A stretch of DNA of 64,000 bases from Sphaerulina vaccinii. Lineage: Eukaryota > Ascomycota > Dothideomycetes > Mycosphaerellales > Mycosphaerellaceae. The notes below the pieces were generated by a model. The model was not told the origin of the DNA. It saw only the letters and a program-made list of their open reading frames with translations, and ran no database searches. A program made the translations under genes and the position numbers. This document shows positions 22,720 through 34,600 of the stretch, in pieces. The DNA is taken from NCBI GenBank assembly GCA_022570795.1, contig JAKUDP010000025.1, positions 883,001 to 947,000 of the forward strand. Reading direction: 5' to 3'. Position 1 is the stretch's first letter. Every line of letters begins with the position of its first letter.

Positions 22720-23245
22720 GCTTGGAGGCATTTGAACGCGAGCCGAGCGACTCCCCCAAGGCATAGTGATCGATGCGAGACGGAGACACAACAGCTGCGA
22801 CTCGACCGCTTCTCTGTTCTCTGAACATCGATCTGATCCCGACCTGATCAAGACTTCCTGTGCACAGTGGTTGCAGGAAAGCAGGAGACGTCCTCCCGTT
22901 CTTCCCTAATGCTTTGAAGGATTGGAACGCAACTCGAGCGAAGCCTCCTGGGCATAGCAATCGCTTCACGACGGAGACGCAACTGCTGCATCTCTACCAT
23001 TTCTCTGGTCCCTGGACGTTTTTCAATCCCAATCCGGTCACGACTTCGACGGCACCGTGTTTCCCGCATGATCTAGATATGATCACCGTATCTCTACCTC
23101 ATCTCTGAGCTCTCCATGTCCTTCAATACCGCTCTGATCAGAATTTTCTTTGCATAGTGATCGATGCACGACGGAGACATAACCAGCATATGTTTACCCC
23201 TTCTCTAATCTCTGAACATGTCCCAATTCCGACCAGATTGGAAGC
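22720..23245. repeat. Decayed tandem array of a roughly 130-190 bp unit
   Basis: At least three full and one partial diverged copies follow each other: about 22721-22857, 22911-23050, 23070-23145 (partial) and 23150-23245. Shared blocks are GGCATAGTGATCGATGC or its variants, ACGACGGAGACACAAC, CTCTACC-TTCTCT, CTCTGAACAT and AATCCCGACC-GATCA. No open frame crosses the copies, so this is non-coding or dead sequence. I cannot name its family. Confidence 0.65.
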
Positions 23246-23502
23246 GCGCTCTCCTCAATCGATGTCCACAGCTGCTTTCTTCTGTAGGACTTGCTTGTAC
23301 TGCTCGACATTATGTGAAGACTTGTGTTGACGACCACATGCTTGCAGAGTCGCTGCGGCTTCTCCGCCATGTGCTCAAAGTCTGTCAGGTAGCAAGTTGG
23401 GTCAAGCTCTTCGCAGAGGCAGGCATGACGAAGACAGTTGTCGGGAATGCAGGAAGTACAAAATCAGATCATACATCGCACTGCTTGCTTCTCAAGACAT
23501 TT

Positions 23503-24532
23503 CTACTGCGGCTCTTCATCCTTAAACTTCTCCATCAACTGCTTAACATCATAGCCACACAACTCCGCTTTCGCCACAATAGCCCTCGCTTTCCCGCTCA
23601 CAGGAGCATCAATCATCTTCCCATCCAAAGTCCAAGCCCCTCGACCCTGCTCATCAGCCTTCTTATCGCAAATCACAACTCTGACAGCCCACTTAGCCTC
23701 TTTCTCGCTCGGACTGTACACCTCTTGTACAGTAGCAACTTGATCAGGATGAATACATTGTTTCCCATTAAAGCCAAAACGCTTGCCATTTTCACTTTCT
23801 TCTCGGATTTGTTTCTTGCCTTCTTCGCCTCGGAATGTTGTGCTCACTAAGTCCAGGGCACTGGGAAGGTTATGGGCTCGTGCTGCTGTTACGATTGCTG
23901 AACGAGCGTACATGAATTCATGCAGACTAGGAGTTCGCGTGAGGGAGAGATCCATGGCGAAATCCTCGGCTGCGAAAGTCAGACCAGAGAGGAATGGGGA
24001 AGCTTTACATATTGCGTTCAGGTCCATTACTGATCGAGCACTTTCCACCAGTGCCACAATTCTCACCGGATCGTAGTTCTCATGACCAGGTGTATGTCGT
24101 TCTGGTAACATCTGTCGTAGAACATCTGTGACAAAGTGGAGATCCTTGGGAGCATCGACTTTAGGTACCACGAGACAGTCCAAGTGTTTCCCTTTGAGTA
24201 TCGTGGTCAAGTCGTCCAGGGCGTATCCGGAATCTACGGCATTGATTCGCACAGCTTGCTCACGGATCCCAGGTGCTCGGTCGCGACTCAATATCTCAAG
24301 GACGTTTTGGCGACCTTCGGGTTTCTTGTTGGGTGTCACGCTATCTTCGAGGTCGTAGGCTATGCTGTCTACTGCTTGGATACCGCGGGACTTTTCGAGG
24401 AAACGCATTGAGGATCCCGGAACTATCAATTGTCAGCATTATTGAGTTTTATGAGCACGGTCACAGTGACATTAATATACCATAGAGTTGTGCTCGTCGA
24501 ATGACTTGCTTGGCTGTACTTGCTGCTGCCAT
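23503..24532 (-). CDS. CitE-like HpcH/HpaI-family acyl-CoA lyase
   Basis: Two exons (24481-24532 and 23503-24422) join across a 58-nt intron (GTATAT/TAG), giving 323 aa that start MAAASTAKQVIRRAQLY and run on into VPGSSMRFLEKS. This is the standard start of the CitE/citramalyl-CoA lyase barrel. Metal and substrate motifs are in place: IAYDLEDSVTPNKK (Asp/Glu), ALVESARSVMDL, LTFAAEDFAMDLSLTRTP (the conserved EDFAxD), and GFNGKQCIHPDQV near the end. The family cleaves or joins malyl-, methylmalyl-, citramalyl- or citryl-CoA. Which one applies cannot be read here. A cleavable mitochondrial presequence is possible (short basic N-terminus with IRR) but not certain. Confidence 0.9.
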
Positions 24533-24908
24533 GGTAGATGGCTGCTGATGAGTATGGAGCTTTGCCAAATTCTGGACGCGTTTCGGTGCCCTACTATCAC
24601 GACTTCAGCTTGGAACAAATCTTTTGACTCGTGACGTGGTGTTGAAGGTTGAGGATGTTGATGTTTGATGCATTGTTGGAGATGTTCAGAGCGGTATCTA
24701 CTATAGCCGAGGTGGAAGCCCTTATTTCCGTAGTGCCTTGGCTCACTCATATCATGACAACAACGCGTCCAATTGGGACTTCTGTATGGTGAAAGAGACA
24801 GACGTGACATTGTAGAAGTGTGGAAGACTCGTGACAAGTCAGCCTGGCCTGTTCAAGCTCCTTAAGCAGATATACATCTATGCTTGTTCTGGACTCTACT
24901 TTCAGTCT

Positions 24909-26012
24909 TTAATACCCTCGACTCCTCCTCACAACATTGATCAGCTTCTCTCCATGCTCTCTATGCTCCAGATTCTGCTCAAGCACCTTGAACGTCCTCT
25001 CCGTATACGCTACACCATTTCCACTCACATGCGGCGTGACAATGACATTCTCCAGACCCCAGAGCTCACTGTCTTCAGGCAAGGGCTCAGGATCCGTAAC
25101 ATCGAGCGCTGCACCTGATAGCGTCCCATCCTTCAGCGACTCGATCAATGCCGGTTGATCAATAATCGGTCCTCTCGCGATGTTCGTCACATATGCTGGC
25201 TTCCTCCCATCTTGACTCAGCACTTTGAACTCTTCCTTACCCAAGAAATGCCGCGTCTGATCCGTCAAAGGCACAGCAACCACAAGCCAATCCAAGTCCT
25301 GCTTCAAGAAGTTGTGTAGATTCTCTTTCTCCAGCCCAGAGTACCATTGTACAGGTATACCTCCTTCAATGTCTCCTGTGCCTGGCACAATGAAGCCTTG
25401 ATCCCTCTTCTTCTCTGGTGTCTCCTTGGGTGTGGCAGTGAAAGCTAGAACATCCATACCCATAGCCTTCGCAACTCTCCCAACTTGTCTTCCAATAGAT
25501 CCGTAGCCTAAGATACCGATTCTCTGGCCGACCCAGTCTCGCACTTTACTGTACTTTGGTTCCGCAGAACGTTTGTCGCCCCATTGATGTTTCTTCTGTA
25601 GTTCATGCAACTGGTTATATCCATGACTCTGCACTAAAGCAGTCATGATGACCCATTCTGCAATTTGCGGACCATGAATGCCACTGCTGGTAGTAATGGT
25701 CACGTCTGTCTCCTTATAGATTCTGGTATCTTGGAGCTGATTGCTACCGGCTGAGACGAGGTGTATCACTTCAAGCTTGGGCGCTTCTTCTGGCTCGGGC
25801 ACAAGGTATAGCGTGACGAGGATGGTTGCAGATTGCCATAGCTGCTTTGGCACCTGCTGGTTCAACTCTTTGATGTCGCGGGAGTTGTTGGTCTGCACCC
25901 AGTGAATGTCTAAGGCTGGGAACTTCTTCAATAGAGAATCGGTGATTGCCTTGGGTTCTTGGAAGGGCAGCACTGCGAGGAGCGTGTCTTTTGCTGGTCC
26001 GCCGCCCATCAT
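24909..26012 (-). CDS. D-isomer-specific 2-hydroxyacid dehydrogenase
   Basis: An intronless 367-aa NAD(P)-dependent oxidoreductase. The first 130 residues form the substrate-binding part. The Rossmann motif is RIGILGYGSIGRQVGRVAKAMG (written as GxGxxGxxxG, about residues 168-185). The catalytic triad is complete: Arg in TNIARGPIIDQ, Glu in DVTDPEPLPEDSELW and His in VIVTPHVSGNG. Family members reduce glyoxylate, hydroxypyruvate or other 2-oxoacids. An insert at about 195-225 (KETPEKKRDQGFIVPGTGDI) is typical of fungal members. It lies 376 bp upstream of the CitE-like gene on the same strand, which makes a shared pathway worth considering. The start MMGGGPAK is the first usable ATG; I could not build a convincing upstream exon. 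Confidence 0.92.
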   Translation of the reverse strand: MMGGGPAKDTLLAVLPFQEPKAITDSLLKKFPALDIHWVQTNNSRDIKELNQQVPKQLWQSATILVTLYLVPEPEEAPKLEVIHLVSAGSNQLQDTRIYKETDVTITTSSGIHGPQIAEWVIMTALVQSHGYNQLHELQKKHQWGDKRSAEPKYSKVRDWVGQRIGILGYGSIGRQVGRVAKAMGMDVLAFTATPKETPEKKRDQGFIVPGTGDIEGGIPVQWYSGLEKENLHNFLKQDLDWLVVAVPLTDQTRHFLGKEEFKVLSQDGRKPAYVTNIARGPIIDQPALIESLKDGTLSGAALDVTDPEPLPEDSELWGLENVIVTPHVSGNGVAYTERTFKVLEQNLEHREHGEKLINVVRRSRGY

Positions 26013-26540
26013 GAAGGTCTAGAGAGTCAGTGGCGGTGAAGTGCTGGAATCAATGGGGTAGGCCAAGATCGAGATATGAGAAGAGCACTTATTACCAATC
26101 TTCATTGCAACAGCGGAGCCTCTTGCCATAGAATACTGCAGCTCTTGCATGACGCGATCCATGTGTGTGCAAGCAAGCGAGATAGGCGAAGGATTGATTA
26201 TTTTGATCAGGTGATCAGGCCAAGAGAAATGCCTTCACATGCCGCCTTGGTCTCAATAATAATCAGTTCGTTCAGTCATCCTCTTCGGAGTCCAGGGCAT
26301 CGACCAAGTATAGTGCCATCAAGATCTCGATAGCACAAGTATACGAGGGTTTGCACATCTGTTACTGCAATGGAGCAAATGAAGGATGGCAGATCTTCAG
26401 GCGTCCTTGAGACACCGCTGTGATGATCTTCTCAAGTCCTGCATAATTTAAGAGAAACCGACTTCGCATCACGCAGTGAATAGACGAAGAGCCTTGCTAA
26501 CATACCAGAGGAACCTCTGTCGACAACAAGAAGCTATCGA
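26013..26540. promoter_or_regulatory. Shared upstream region of the dehydrogenase and the 2EXR/F-box-like gene
   Basis: About 530 bp between two head-to-head genes. It contains no open frame worth calling. That both promoters are here follows from the arrangement only. Confidence 0.4.
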
Positions 26541-27560
26541 ATGGCTACCCAAAGTCCTGTTGGTTTCTTTACTCTCCCACGAGAACTGCGAGATACCATA
26601 TACCAAGAACTTCTCGACATACACCATCACCAGAACCCTGATCGTGACCTAGGCAAGCTATGGCATCTCCCTACTACACTTGGTGGGACTATGCAAGATG
26701 ACTTTCCCTTGCGCATGCGACAACGTCTACCAGGTCCTTCGTTCGAGAAGCTGCTCCACATCAACGAGCAGTTCACAGCTGAGTTATGCGAAGCCCTCCG
26801 AGCTACAAAACGCAGCGTCGTCCTGGAACTAGATCTACTCTTCAAGACAGCTACACGCAAAGTGCGCCAGTCAGCTCAATGCGGGACGCTTGCTCATCCA
26901 CGACCATACTCCTTCGATGCTACCATAGCACCTCCACTATCTGCCAAGACAGTTCAGCGACCACTAATGGTCTGGTCCTTCTCCAGGCTCGATCCAATCT
27001 TCAAACGTTGTGTCACGATCATACGATTACGAGTACCTGCCACCTCTCTCGTCGGATCAGACTACTACACTGGAGCTGTTGATACACGATTTCGTGAATT
27101 CATATCACCTCTAAAGACGTTCCTAAGCACGACTAGTCTATCTCTCGTCGACCAAATGCCTAGCATACGCACGTTCGAAGTGGCATTCTCCGACTTCTGG
27201 TTTCCGCTTACTCTCACCGGGAACGCTTCGTATAGACCTGCGTCTAGGGTTCGGTGCTTAGATCTTCTCTGGCAGCCTTCAGCGAGATACGTGGGAGGTC
27301 AGCCATGGCCTGTCTTCTTCATTGGTCGAGCAAGATTGCAAGAGTGGCTTGAGAACGTATCGAAGGAAGCCACAGATTTGGCCTGGGTAGTTGGCTGTCT
27401 CAACTATGGACTTGGAGACTATGTTAGACTGCATCCTGGAATACAAGATAAGCTGCCTGAGAGGATCAATGTTACCACTCCTCGGTATGAGACTCCTTTT
27501 CGGAGAATACCTCGGAGGGTGTTCGTTGGGCCAGCATACATAAACACGAACTATCAATAG
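26541..27560 (+). CDS. 2EXR/F-box-like protein of the fungal expanded family
   Basis: An intronless 339-aa frame. The N-terminus MATQSPVGFFTLPRELRDTIYQELL (LPRELRDxIY) is the hallmark of large Dothideomycete families with an F-box- or 2EXR-like domain. The rest includes LHINEQFTAELCEALRATK, a conserved-looking centre (PIFKRCVTIIRLRVP, MPSIRTFEVAFSDFWFP) and a basic C-terminus. No enzyme motif is seen. F-box-like proteins bind Skp1 in ubiquitin ligases, but many members of this group have no known role, so function is left open. Confidence 0.75.
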   Translation: MATQSPVGFFTLPRELRDTIYQELLDIHHHQNPDRDLGKLWHLPTTLGGTMQDDFPLRMRQRLPGPSFEKLLHINEQFTAELCEALRATKRSVVLELDLLFKTATRKVRQSAQCGTLAHPRPYSFDATIAPPLSAKTVQRPLMVWSFSRLDPIFKRCVTIIRLRVPATSLVGSDYYTGAVDTRFREFISPLKTFLSTTSLSLVDQMPSIRTFEVAFSDFWFPLTLTGNASYRPASRVRCLDLLWQPSARYVGGQPWPVFFIGRARLQEWLENVSKEATDLAWVVGCLNYGLGDYVRLHPGIQDKLPERINVTTPRYETPFRRIPRRVFVGPAYINTNYQ

Positions 27561-28659
27561 CGATGCTACCTTCCAAGATGCAAAGAATGGTGACAGAATA
27601 GAGTACTTTGGATGTTGTACCTTATACTATGCAACCAAGAATCTGGCGAGCTGCCATACAATCTGGCCTAGTCCGGGCTTGTTGATATAATGAGGATTGA
27701 TGATTTGGTTGTAATGAGGCTGCATCTGCGACTGGTTACTCGCGCTTCTTCGCTTATGAAGACATGTCAAAAGCATCTCTGTGCAGAACATCACCTGATA
27801 TTCCATCGACTCATGCGTCAGTGGAATTTTCTCGTAAGAAGTGATACCGGTGAAAAGGATAACAATGCTGCATTCGACGTTGAGGTAAGGGGCCTCCTGC
27901 ATTGGACCAACACACAAAACACTAGGAACTATGAGCTACCTAAACCTCTGACTGAACGTACAATTTCGCTGCCGTTCGGGGAAGCACGAGTTGTCTCAAC
28001 CATATTGCCCGCTCCATATTACTTGAGCGCTCATGTCTCATCAACCATTCTGTGTCAGGCCACATCGGCACTGGTCCCGTTCTCGTATTTCCTTCTTCTC
28101 GTCTTACAATGAAAGCTTCTTCTAGTGTGACTGGCTGTCCTTTCTGTCGATATCCCAAGCACACACTTCGTTACATCATAAGAAACCCATCGCAAAAGTA
28201 CACTTTCTGTCACACACTCCATCAAGTTCTGTTGATCCATCTCAGTCATACGCCATGAACACCAGCACTCGCCTATTGAGCTTGCTCGAGCTCGTGCCCC
28301 TCCTCTTTACGCCCTGATGCTACCCACCGCTGTAACGCTCGACACAATCACCAAGTGTGGGCTGTCACATCTTAAGTCCATGTATTAAAAATGCTTGTAG
28401 CTTTTCGCCAACAAGGGGGTATTGTAAGAAGCGAAGATCATAGAAACTCCGTAATGTGATGTCGCCGTTTGTGTTGGGTAACGCATACCACGTGCATCGA
28501 GCGCCAGCACTGTGCGATGCAGGTGATGTATCTTCATGACCAACGCAGCACATGCAATACAAAAGAAACAAGCGCCGAAGACATCTGCGAACGACACCCA
28601 TCAAGTGTAAGCTCCAGGCCACTACCATCACTTGCGTGTGAATCGTGATGGTAGAGCGC
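27561..28659. other. Intergenic region, no gene seen
   Basis: About 1.1 kb between converging genes. Open frames reach 140 codons (27690-28112, plus) but have no start context, motif or splice structure that would support them. Frames from both strands overlap throughout. Confidence 0.45.
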
Positions 28660-31621
28660 TCAACCAGAGTACGTCGTGGCAAGCTGATCTGAGTAGTAGC
28701 CGCGACTAGAGTCGACGCCTTGAAACCTGCTCATGCCGACAGGTTGAGGCCAGTGAGATCCATGAGCAGTGTCTGATGACTCGTACTTTACAGCCCACTG
28801 CGATGGCTCTGTCGAATATCGTGCAGAACTTTCAATCTTGGGCAGTGGAAGTCCTGGCTGCAGACCCTCGTATAGTGGAGCCGGGTAGTAACGATACCCT
28901 TCGTGGTTCTGTATGTCGTTTCGTTCGGCGTCGGACATGGCAGAGTCGGCCTGGTACTCATTGTCGGCGCCACCATCTACGCTGGATGCGCTGCTGCCAG
29001 AATGATCAGGTGAGCCATGATGGCCATACGCGTTGGTACGATAGTTGCCACCACTCAAACCACCACCGTATGAGGTGGAAGATTGCCGGAAGCCACCAGT
29101 GGTAAAGTTGCCAAATGTCGAGCCACCGCCTGCTCCGTAGCCACTGCCACCACTCGTGCTACCACTGCGGCCATTCTGATGCTGGCCTTCGTTCTGGTAG
29201 TGACTTGGTGAGCGACCACGAACGACGATCTTTTCACTGACCCGATGAGCAACCTTGACCCAGGTTGGATCATTGCTACCATCTTTTCGCACGTCTGCAA
29301 ACAGCTCCACAATCAAATGGAAGTATTGTTGAGATGCTCGACGTTTGCCGTTGTTGGCAGTGGCTTGCTTGAACTGTACACGCTCGAAGGTGTGGTTGGT
29401 GTTCTGGCCTGGCTGAGGTAGATGCGACGCAGCGGGATATCCATACTGAGCCGGTATGGAGGACGCTCGCACACCTGCAGATGATGACACACTCGAGCCG
29501 TCGCCACTGGATTGAAGCGGAAGAAAGGGACCTGGTACCTGGCCAGTTGCATGAAATGTGGATAGCGGGACCTGGTAGATGCCGTGTGGTGAGACCGTGT
29601 GCTCGTTGCGGCCCACAGATGGTGCAGGCAGGACTTTGGTCACATCGATCTTGTTCTTCGGCCCATTGTCGCGCTTTGGTGTGTGTTGGACCAGCTCGAT
29701 GTTCTTTCCTTGAGATCCATCTACTGCAGCAGATAGGCGCATGCCCATAGCTTGGATGGCCTCAGTATGTGTGTTGTTGGTTCGTTTGAGGTGCATACGG
29801 CCATTGTTGATATTCGGGTGCAACTCGAAGCTACATTGCACTGAGAAGTAGTTGCGTCTGTAGCACGTCCACTTCTGGTCAACAGTCGACAAGAAGAAGC
29901 CTTTCTCGACTTTGGCATGGACCTCGGGTGTTACTGATTCACCCTCGCAGGTCATCTCGGCATGTATCTCGAGAGTGGGCCATGGGAAGTTGCCACACTC
30001 ATTCTGTTGGCCGCCGTATGTAGGTGATGAAGCCATGTGACTGGGAGGAGCATAAGGGTTGTGGTGCAGTGACAGGCTGTTGAGCCCAAGTGCAGTTCGA
30101 GGTGTGGTGTCTGCGAAGGACGAGTACCCAGGCGCAGAACCTGGTGAGAGTTGCGTTCGAGCTAGGAAAGGAGTCGTCGAGTTGGCGTAGGCTTCACGAT
30201 CGGTTGCTGAGCTGGAAAAGGATGGCCGTAGGGCAGGCGGTGGCATACCAGTGCCAATACTGTCCAAACTGTCAACCATGTGTGAGCTCTGACCAATGAC
30301 CGAGCATGTGGTGCTGATGCTGTGCGTCGGTGTTCACTTACTTTGGCAGTTCCCGAGTACTAGCATATGAGGGTAGTTGCGCGAACGCCTGGGGTTGTTG
30401 TACAGATCCGGGAAAGCTGGGAATACTTGTGCAATGTGTATGAGGATAGTTTGTGTAAGCGAGCGATGATGAGGCTGCGCTCGAGGGCGAGCTTATAGAA
30501 CCCGAGCTGGAGTCCGCAAACGTGTTTGAGGTCTGGTAGCTGCAGATAAGGCACGTTAGCCCTCGGTGTCTCAAGATGGCGCACACCGTCGGTGGAGGCA
30601 GTTGAGGCAGGAGCTGAAGAGGCGCAGTGGGTGTGTAACGTCTCGCAGATGACAGAATAAGCCGACGAGCAAGCGTGAGGTTTCTGCAGCTCTGCAGCGC
30701 CTAGGATGACATAACCCGTCGTGTGATCAGAAGCAAAGAGTGTACACCGGCCGATGTGTTGGATGACCACTCTGTCGGGTCGTACTGTAACAGCTGAGCT
30801 GGTTGGTGACGATGCAGGAGCTTGAGCACATGTATATGTACCAAACCAATTGCCGTGGAGGGCGGATACCTGGCGAGGATCCAGAGCATTCATTCTCGGC
30901 GAGACGATCGAGCTGCGGGCAGGAATGGCAGGGAAGTGTGCTCGACGACCAATGACAGGCGTTGCACTTACTTGTTGTTTTCTGTCGCTACGCCTCGAGC
31001 CGGGTCGAAGCGAGCTCCAGATGCGCCATTCGCAGAGTGATATGAAAACGGAGCCGGGGTTTGGAGCGTAGTCGAGGCGTCGCGGCGAAGATGCTCAACA
31101 GCGCCACCCGATGTGTAGGCGGAGTGATGTGCGTGTTGTCCTGCATAGTGGTCGTTGTAATCGTGTTCCGAAGGCAGTGAGTAATGCTCGATCGGAATGT
31201 GCTGCTGGAGTATTGGTCCTGCGTTGACACGTTAGCAAAGTGTGGCCCAGTGCAGCGCCTCTGCTGCGGATTGCTGCAAAGCGATAACAGCAATACAAGC
31301 ATTGACTGTCTTGCTGGCATTCGTTGAGGAGGGCGCTTTGCACGTGAGTATGCGGCCTCGCCTGGCGTTACACAACATGTCTGCTTGAGCATTTGGCTGT
31401 GTTTGAAACGCTCATTCAAGCGAAACAAAACAGACTATGGCCTGGCCTCGAAACGTCGCACAACCACACGTAACGCAAGGCGTGTGCTTGTGAGATGCCT
31501 GGTTGATTTTTGCGAGCGTTTCGTGTACGGGACATGGACTGGCGAGAGTCGCAATTCGGGTGGTTGGTGGGAATGCGTGCTGCAAGTGCTAGGATCCGCA
31601 CCTAAGCTTACCTTGCTCCAT
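28660..31621 (-). CDS. vib-1: VIB-1/XprG-type Ndt80/PhoG DNA-binding transcription factor
   Basis: A nuclear regulator of the Ndt80 family. Neurospora VIB-1 and Aspergillus XprG are needed for extracellular proteases, starvation response and heterokaryon-incompatibility death. I build five exons: 31612-31621 (MEQ plus one base), 30972-31218, 30870-30912, 30342-30532 and 28660-30286, giving about 705 aa. Exon 2 reads GPILQQHIPIEHYSLPSEHD, a usual family start. The Ndt80 domain lies in the last exon (FPWPTLEIHAEMTC, KGFFLSTVDQKWTCYRRNYF, MRLSAAVDG, RRASQQYFHLIVELFADV, KIVVRGRSPSHYQNE). Gly/Ser- and Tyr-rich tails follow. Introns are 393, 59, 337 and 55 nt. The exon 3 to 4 join (GTATCC donor, 337-nt intron) is uncertain and may hide a small exon. 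The 10-nt first exon is supported by phase only. Confidence 0.88.
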
Positions 31622-34600
31622 CGTTACAAGAGATGGTCATATACTCGGGCTTTGCCCTTGTCGATCTTTTGAATTCTGAACGCCGATTTCGTCGCTGATC
31701 GTTCGCGAAGCAATTCTGTCGTTGCGCTTGGCCCAGAACTCTCGGAGATCCGCTCCTCTGTCTGGCAACTGTACGTGAATGCGACCGAGCTGCTCAATCG
31801 TTCGTTGCTCGCTTGGCCAATGGACAGGCCCAAGCTCGAAGCAAAGCGGTCCGCTTCTGTTCGGCCCGGCTGCAAACGCAATGGCGCGATGACGAAAATG
31901 TCGCTAACGCACGAATGAGGCCGAGTATCGAGAGCGACTCGCTTGAGACCTTGCAGCGGCCCTCAGCGTTGGCTTTCGGGAAGCGATAGTCAAAGTCGGT
32001 TTGAGTTCAGAAAAGCGATGCCGTAGCGTTTGTTTCGACGTCGGTCGATCTGTCGATGATCTGGGCTCTCGTTAGTGACCATCAGCTTCTCGAATGCTCG
32101 CAGCTGTGCGGATTTTGTCGACAGTGATGATGATATGCGGCACTCGTGACGAATGGGAGGCGATGGCGCGCCGGAGACTCCCATATTGCAGTGATGCCAT
32201 AAGAGACTACTGCTTGAGCACGAGTCGTTTGCCTCATAAGTGAGCAACGAAAATTCGCGCCAGATGACTGTGGGATGCTATCATGCTCGATACAGCCGCT
32301 GACAAAATGACTGCCGTCGTATGTGGGAGAGACTGTGATGGGAATGGGTTGATGCTTGATGGAACTGACCTCAGCTAGTTTCGATTTCCACTGCACTGTC
32401 GACACGATATCAGGCAAGCAGCGAGACCTTTCTGGGACGCAAGTGTGGTCTGAAGTCGTACTTGCGTGCAGGACCTGGATTTGTGCTGGCTGTTTCCTGT
32501 TCAGGTCGAGTTGTGCGCAGTGAGTAATTGGGCTGTTGGACAGCGGAGCAGTCGAACGAGTGTGAATGTGCCCGAAGTCGATATATGTCGATGGCAGGAG
32601 GTGTTGCTTGTGGTCTGCAGGGTGCTGCGGTGGATGTTGAAGGACCTGAGTTGGGTCGTGTTCGTGACACCCGTGTAGTATTACCCTGTGGCGGAGAGCG
32701 GATGAGGCTGTGAACAAAGAAGGTCTGTTGGAGTGGCAGTGAGCCAGAGGTAGAGTTAAGAAGCACAGGATCTCTGCTCCGGGCTGTTGATATGACCCAA
32801 CAGAACAAGATGATGTTTTCAAGGAGCAGCAAGATCCGCATCTACCTGGTAGGGGTAGCCGGCCGTCGTGTCCTACTTCTAACAGGCGTCATGACCGACC
32901 TTGGCCGGCAGCAGAGACTGACTACCAGGACTGGCTATCGTTACCAGCTCGTTGGGTCAAGGTCAGCCTCAGAGTATTCATCGTATCGAGCAGCGCTCAG
33001 GCCACACTGCCGCGTCGCAGGTCGCAGTGGAAAGCTGCATGTCTAGTCTGCTCTCCAAATGCGCCCTATTTCAATCCCCGAAGCCAGGAGGCAGTCAATA
33101 GTCCTGCACTCGTCCTTTCTACTTTCTCATGATTGCTCTCCTTGCGCACTGCCATCGGGCAGTTTTCGTGGGCTGTCAACAACTGCCCACGTCTTCTGAA
33201 AGCCAACGCCATCCAGCTGAGAACTAGCAAACCGATGCCCGTTGATGACTGCAAGACGCATCGCTCCGTTCAGGCCCGCTGTTCAGCAGGATGGACGTGC
33301 ACGATCTATCGAGGGCTCTCTCTCCACCTCCATAGTCCGGTGTGTATGATCGACCCATGGACCACTTGGAGGATTGGCACAGCTTCAACGACACACCGTG
33401 GAGCAGCCTACCAGACGACTGCCCTGGACGTCTCCCGATCGGCCCGGAACCCGATGCACTGCATGCAACTTGCTGCGACCAGGCTAGTCGGCAGGTCCCA
33501 AGAGATGGCCAGCTAACCATTGCGAATCTAACCTGTCACAAAAGGTCTCTTGAACACGGCTTTCGGCGCGGATGCAGCAAGTCACGCGAAACGCTGAGAG
33601 TTCGATGTGCTCTCTTCACAAGAGCTCGCAGGCATGTCATCTGGCGCTACCGGCCGCCACACTTGCGCAATATGTGCATCAGGAAGCGCGCCAGCGACTC
33701 CACGACCCCCCTAAGCGCTGAGCTCGGTTCTCTTTGTTTAAGGACATGTCGAGGCGTCGCGAACTAGTGCATCCCTGCTTCGCTGCTGATGGACGTGAGC
33801 TGTCCGCTGTTCGCGCCGGAATGGAGAGTCCGTCTCGTCCTAGTTGTTCCTTCCAGTTTCAGGCAGTCCCGCTGTAAGCACTGTTGCGGCGGGCTGCTGC
33901 AATTGCGCAGGTCGACCCAAAAATCCCTTGCTTCGATCTCGAATCCATGTTCTGGCCTGCATGATGGCTGAATAGCGCAGTCGGCGACTCTGCTATCATA
34001 TCGCTGAAGTGGACACTGCTCGCTAGGCGGCCAATCGGCTAGATCCTAGCCTCTCACTAGCGTCGTCATGCGCCCAACCACTTCGAAAAAGACAACAACC
34101 GCTTCCCATCCGACTCATTCTCACATAGCGTCACATTCCACGGCTGTCACCTACGATATACTTAGCCCGTCATGAGGCTGCCATCTGACAGTGTGGTTGC
34201 GATGGAAGCTCCGAAAACATCGATCGAAGCACGCTGAAAGCTGAAAATTGAAAGCTGACCCGTCAACCATTGACTGGATACCGGACCGCTCTTCGACCAA
34301 CTCCAACTACGAGCCAAATATGTTCTGAGGTCCTGAAATTACGAGCAGAAGACAACAGCTGAGGCGCTCTCATGTCTGCTCCGCGCGCTGCTATCGTGTG
34401 CAGTAAGCATTGCGCCATGCGTTGCCATTGCCACAATGAATTAGACATGTCTCATGTGCTCTTTTCTAGAAGGCTATTGGAGTACTACGGATGGCTGCAG
34501 TTTTCCGTTGGCACTTTCAGGCACCTTTCACCGCCACTTTGGCCCCGCTATTGGACTCGAGAATGCTGATGCAACGCTGCGTACACGTGATGGGAAGATG

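Noticed and set aside
26013..26160. Possible upstream exon of the 2-hydroxyacid dehydrogenase (MARGSAVAMKI)
   Set aside because: The candidate donor GTAATA and the acceptor before MMGGG do not keep phase, so the first exon could not be joined.
32082..32822. 246-codon minus-strand open frame
   Set aside because: No domain, signal peptide or consistent splice sites, and frames of similar length overlap it on both strands; composition looks random.
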